A stretch of 64,000 nucleotides of DNA, from positions 1 to 64,000 of the forward strand of contig QANT01003718.1 of the NCBI GenBank assembly GCA_003254885.1, written 5' to 3'. Numbering within the stretch: the first letter of the stretch is position 1; every line of letters begins with the position of its first letter. Shown here in pieces: positions 60,127-64,000 of the stretch. The notes beneath the pieces are model-generated. The model was not told the DNA's origin, ran no database searches, and saw nothing but the letters and a program-made list of their open reading frames with translations. Source of the stretch: Purshia tridentata. Its lineage: Eukaryota > Streptophyta > Magnoliopsida > Rosales > Rosaceae. Made by a program: the position numbers and the translations under genes.

Positions 60127-61449
60127 ATGCAATCCATCGGAGTCACTCTCTCCAACCATCTTATCAAACCCAGAAACCCCGCCTTTTGTTGCTTCCTCAA
60201 AAACTTTAATTCATGGGCTTCAGCCATACGAAATGCCTCTTCCCCCCATAAAGCATTGCATATATACTCTAAAATGCACCGTCACTCTACTCCTTTTGAT
60301 AGCTTCTCCATACTATTTACGCTAAAATCGTGTACCCAATTGAAGAACCATGCAATCATTCAACACCTCCATTCCCATATCAGTAAACTTGGCTTTGGTT
60401 CTCATGTATATGTGGCCACCTCACTTCTCCATGCCTATGTTGTTGTTTCTTTTGTGGATGCCTGTGTACTGTTCGATGAAATACCTGAGAAGAGCACAGT
60501 AACATGGAATACGATGATTTCTGGGTATTCGAGGTCGGGGGATGTAGAGAGAGCTCGTTTGGCTTTTGAGGAGGTGCCATTAAGAAATGTTGCGTCATGG
60601 TCTGCCATGATCACGGCGTACGTGAACAATGGCCATCATGAGCATGGTTTGTCGCTCTTTCGGAATATGGTAATGGATGAAGGTTTAAAACCTGACCAAA
60701 TCATTGCAGGCATAGTATTATCCGGTTGTGCCCACATGGGTTCTCTTGGGTTGTTGCTGGGGAAATCGGTTCATGGGTTTACTGTCAAGAATGGCTGGAA
60801 GTTGACTCTGGAACTTGGTACAATTTTGGTTGACATGTATGCTAAGTGTGGGTTTTTGAGAGGAGCTGCACAGGTTTTTGAGTTGATGCAAGAAAGGAAT
60901 GTCATGACTTGGACTGCAATGATTTGTGGATCAGCACAACATAGCTGCAGCAAAACAGCACTATCTTTGTTCGAGAAGATGCAAAAAGCTGGTGTGAGAC
61001 CTAATGAACTGACTTTTACAGGAATTCTTAGTGCTTGTGCACATGCAGGACTGGTCGAGGAGGGCTGCAAATATTTAAAGTTGATTGAAGAAAGTGGCTT
61101 GGAGCCCAGAATTCATCATTATGGATGCATGGTTGATTTGTATGGCAAGGCAGGGCTGTTACAGGAAGCTTATGAGGTTATTCAGAAAATGGAACTAGAA
61201 CCCAATGCTGTTGTCTGGAGTGCCTTTTTGTCTGCTTGCAAGGAGCATAAACAGTTTGAGATGGCCCAAAGAGTAGTTGAGAAGGTCATGAAGATGGTAA
61301 AACCGGAGTTCGATAGTGGGGTTTATTCTCTAATTGCCGATTTGTGTACTTTGGCTGGGAAGTGGGATGGTGCAGAAAGAGTGAGGAATTTAATGGTCAA
61401 CCAAAATGTGAGGAAGGTTAGGGGCTCTAGTTTTGTTAGAAGTGGATAG
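60127..61449 (+). CDS. PPR protein, PLS class, E subgroup, copy 2
   Basis: Intronless, 440 residues, colinear with copy 1 along its length. It keeps the Ala in SKTALSLFEKM that copy 1 lost and has two residues fewer at MDEGLKPD. Motifs match copy 1 throughout, ending in an E motif (AVVWSAFLSACKEHKQFEMA) and RVRNLMVNQNVRKVRGSSFV, then RSG. That RGSSF end is the usual continuation of PPR E motifs, so copy 2 looks ancestral and copy 1 derived. Expected role is organelle RNA binding or editing; the target is unknown. No start alternative is needed, since MQSIGVTLSNHLIKP aligns with copy 1's MQSIVNLSIHLIKP. Confidence 0.92.
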   Translation: MQSIGVTLSNHLIKPRNPAFCCFLKNFNSWASAIRNASSPHKALHIYSKMHRHSTPFDSFSILFTLKSCTQLKNHAIIQHLHSHISKLGFGSHVYVATSLLHAYVVVSFVDACVLFDEIPEKSTVTWNTMISGYSRSGDVERARLAFEEVPLRNVASWSAMITAYVNNGHHEHGLSLFRNMVMDEGLKPDQIIAGIVLSGCAHMGSLGLLLGKSVHGFTVKNGWKLTLELGTILVDMYAKCGFLRGAAQVFELMQERNVMTWTAMICGSAQHSCSKTALSLFEKMQKAGVRPNELTFTGILSACAHAGLVEEGCKYLKLIEESGLEPRIHHYGCMVDLYGKAGLLQEAYEVIQKMELEPNAVVWSAFLSACKEHKQFEMAQRVVEKVMKMVKPEFDSGVYSLIADLCTLAGKWDGAERVRNLMVNQNVRKVRGSSFVRSG

Positions 61450-61944
61450 TAGAAAGTTACCATTCCATCTGCCCTCAGGCAACTTATGACTCGGGTTGAG
61501 CTTTCGATGGGTTTAGATGGTTCATTTGTTTACAACTGAGAATAATGCATTAATTAGGATAACAACATCAGTTGGTTTGATTATTATAAGGATTTATTTA
61601 ACAGATTGTAATACGAAAACTAACAAAATTGAGGAGGAAGAAGTACTTCAACTCTGCAGCTGCGTTCAAAGGCAATCATTTGTTGTTTCAAATGGGCTTT
61701 TTCTTGCGATTGATAAACTTCTCGTTTCATTTTTTTTTCCTGGACAGTCTGTTTACAACTTTACATTAACATGTTGGGCTTAATTGGGCTTCAATTTGAT
61801 CACTAACAAGCCCATTTGGGGTACCCCAGCCTAGTGTGAGGTCCTGCTTTGGGTTGGATACAGCACTCTTCCGCAGTCCCCCCCACACTAATGGTTGCAG
61901 AAGCCTATCTTGTTTCATCTCTCTAACATTACTGGTTGGTGGAA
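61450..61944. other. Spacer between PPR copy 2 and FKBP13
   Basis: Holds the PPR 3' flank, whose first part matches that of copy 1, and the FKBP13 promoter and leader. The small frame at 61517-61783 has no recognisable domain. Confidence 0.5.
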
Positions 61945-63540
61945 ATGAGCTCGTTGGCATCTACACTTGGCACTTGCAATCCCAGAAAGCTCAGGACACT
62001 TGATATTCTTCCCCACAGGAATCTCAGCACACCAGAAGCATCAAGAATCAAAATCTTAAGCCACCCACACAGAAGCTTATCCTCCTCTGAACAACTGCAG
62101 CTAAATGATCAGAAGCCAACTAATTTGTTCAGGAGAAGAGAAGCAATTGGTTTTGGCTTCTCTTTTGGCCTTGTGGATGTACTACTGCAACCTCAACCCA
62201 CTGCAGCAGCTGAAGGAGCTCCATGCGAGCTAACTGCAGCTTCTTCTGGCCTTGCTTTCTGTGACAAAGTAGTGGGATATGGCCCTGAGGCTGTTCAAGG
62301 ACAGCTGATTAAGGTATGAAAGAATTCTATCCTACCACACTTTTGGACCAATAAGGATTGATTGAGAAAATGAAAGCCTATTTTTCTATTCTCCAACATG
62401 GTTTTCTTGCTTATTTGTTGTATTTGCTTAAAACAAGCCAAATGTTGAGAAATCTAGTGGGCTAATCAGGATCTTTTGTATCTGGGTCCTGAAATAGTAC
62501 TGTGACAGCTATACTTCTTCAAGCATCCCATGAGGGGTACTTAATTTTCATACTAATACAAATGCACAGGCACACTACATTGGAAAGTTGGAGAATGGCA
62601 AGGTGTTTGATAGCAGCTACGATCGTGGGAAGCCCCTTACATTTCGTGTTGGTGTTGGTGAGGTATGTATGTGTTAATAGTATATGAAATATGTTCATAA
62701 TTTGCAGCAACTGGTGTGCTTGCCTGGACCAAAGTCAAATAAAGAAATTTTTCTTCTTTGAGATTTGGATTTCCCACTTCCCTAAACTGGGTGGTGTCCT
62801 GCCTTCAAAATTTTGATTTGGTGACTCAAAAACCTTATTTAATGATTTAGGGCTTTTGTGATCATTGGCTGAAACTCTGGTCTGCTAAAGCCTACAACAT
62901 TCCTTGAATGACAATCACTTTACTTAAGTGGGAGTAAGATTTTTAATCCGAATAATCACATCTTTAACAAAGATCTGTGAGACTCATATATACAAATGGA
63001 TTTCACTTATGTGAAATATTTGGTCAATAATGTGACATGTAAATGTCGCACATGTAGCGATGCTCTTTTTAACTCTCTAATTGGACTGAGTTTTGTATTG
63101 TATAAATATCATAGGTTATCAAAGGGTGGGACCAAGGCATTCTAGGTGGTGATGGAATTCCTCCCATGCTTGCTGGTATAGTAAAATCCATGAATGCAGT
63201 GATTGCCCTTGTATCCATAATCTTATAATGAAAAGAAGTTGATCTTTTTCCAACTTTAGGGGGAAAACGCATCTTGAAGCTCCCTCCAGAACTTGCATAT
63301 GGCGGACGAGGGGCTGGGTGTAGAGGAGGTAAGCAGTAATGTTATATTGACACTTTGAAAGGTTCTTTATTCCTTGGTAGCTTTCTTTACTACCATATAT
63401 TTTCCAGTTTGTGTCATAACCTAATGAAGACTAAGATGCTAGGTTCTTTCTCATTGCTTACTCTGCATGATGCAGGCTCATGTATTATTCCTCCAGATTC
63501 AGTTCTTCTGTTTGATGTGGAATTCATTGGCAAGGCTTGA
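61945..63540 (+). CDS. FKBP13: FKBP13, thylakoid-lumen peptidyl-prolyl isomerase
   Basis: Five exons, 61945-62313, 62570-62662, 63115-63175, 63260-63328 and 63476-63540, give 218 residues. Residues 1 to about 60 are a Ser-rich plastid transit peptide. [19 protein letters not shown] followed by AAA is a twin-arginine lumen signal, cleaved before Glu90. The mature FKBP domain has the conserved [40 protein letters not shown] and [13 protein letters not shown] blocks. Cysteines 94, 106, 195 and 200 have the same spacing (12, 89, 5) as Cys5, 17, 106 and 111 of Arabidopsis FKBP13, whose two disulfides switch activity with redox state. FKBP13 interacts with the Rieske protein of the cytochrome b6f complex. 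The start ATG at 61945 is chosen because the frame upstream has no ATG. Confidence 0.95.
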
Positions 63541-64000
63541 GAAGTGTCCCAAGAGCCAGCAGTGCCTCTATCATCTCCTCCCTTCTTTCCCCTCTACCTT
63601 CTGTGAATTGTTTTCCCAATGTGTTCGTGGCTGTTTTTGGATGTCATCATATTGTGTAGAGTTATGACAAGATTAATTATACCTCTAATTGCAAGCACAC
63701 ATAGTATTTTAGCCAACAACCTGTATTCCTTCCAAGGCATGATTTGATGTTATAACTCACCATAAACTGATCAATATCCTCGACTCTTTCTAACTTCACA
63801 AGAGCAATGAGATTTCTTTAGCCAGAAAGGAAGGAAAAAAAACACATCCACAAAATGAAGAGGAAGATGTCAAAATTTATAAATTTTTGTTCCTTTGGTA
63901 GAGTTATGTTTTGTGGAATGGAATTTCAAAAATCTTGTATCCTTTTTCATTCCCCGAGTTTTTAGAAACTCGCGAGATGCAATATTTTCATTTAATAATT
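63541..64000. other. 3' flank of FKBP13
   Basis: Probable 3' untranslated region followed by intergenic DNA. No gene is seen up to the window end. Confidence 0.5.

Noticed and set aside
1-64000. CRISPR arrays, bacterial operons, organelle insertions, tRNA or rRNA genes
   Set aside because: The DNA is plant nuclear with spliced genes; by eye no regularly spaced repeat-spacer array, rRNA block or tRNA clover-leaf was recognised, although a tRNA scan was not possible.

Overview
The window is nuclear DNA from a flowering plant, most likely a woody eudicot. The TDIF peptide gene, GSO1-type kinase, thylakoid FKBP13, PLS-class PPR genes, short GT-AG introns and AT-rich intergenic DNA with MITEs show this. 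Rosaceae (Prunus or Pyrus type) is my guess, but no feature proves the family.

Layout. A 7-exon RING E3 ligase gene lies on the minus strand (1.4-6.0 kb). A tiny 3-exon gene for a probable complex I ESSS-type subunit follows on plus (8.9-10.8 kb), then a GSO1-like receptor kinase on minus (11.7-15.6 kb). From 18.5 to 34.1 kb there is a tandemly rearranged receptor-like-protein (RLP) and peroxidase cluster on plus. It holds a peroxidase relic, a heavily broken RLP, an RLP reduced to its two ends, an almost intact RLP with one frameshift, and an intact peroxidase 7-like gene. A CLE gene encoding the exact TDIF dodecapeptide sits at 35.5 kb. A 12-exon DCAF4-like gene occupies 39.1-45.1 kb (minus). 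Two tandem R2R3-MYB genes (45.8-46.9 and 52.5-53.6 kb, minus) lie in a duplicated block whose copies are about 6.6 and 5.1 kb long. Two tandem PPR genes (58.1-61.4 kb, plus) and a 5-exon FKBP13 gene (61.9-63.5 kb, plus) end the window.

Exon models were built by hand from splice signals, frame continuity and family recognition. In each multi-exon model the summed exon length is a multiple of three. The genes form no operon-like system. What joins neighbours is local duplication: RLPs, peroxidases, MYBs and PPRs each occur as an intact copy beside a sibling or relic. Several duplicated blocks differ by MITE insertions with clear TAA or TTA target duplications.

I found no wholly unknown biological system. 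The most informative observations are the TDIF precursor, the graded decay series of RLP copies, the single-base frameshift in the best RLP, the duplicated splice donor in the peroxidase gene, a probable GC-AG intron in the DCAF4 gene, the 30-residue repeat array in the RING ligase, and the MITE-dated MYB duplication.
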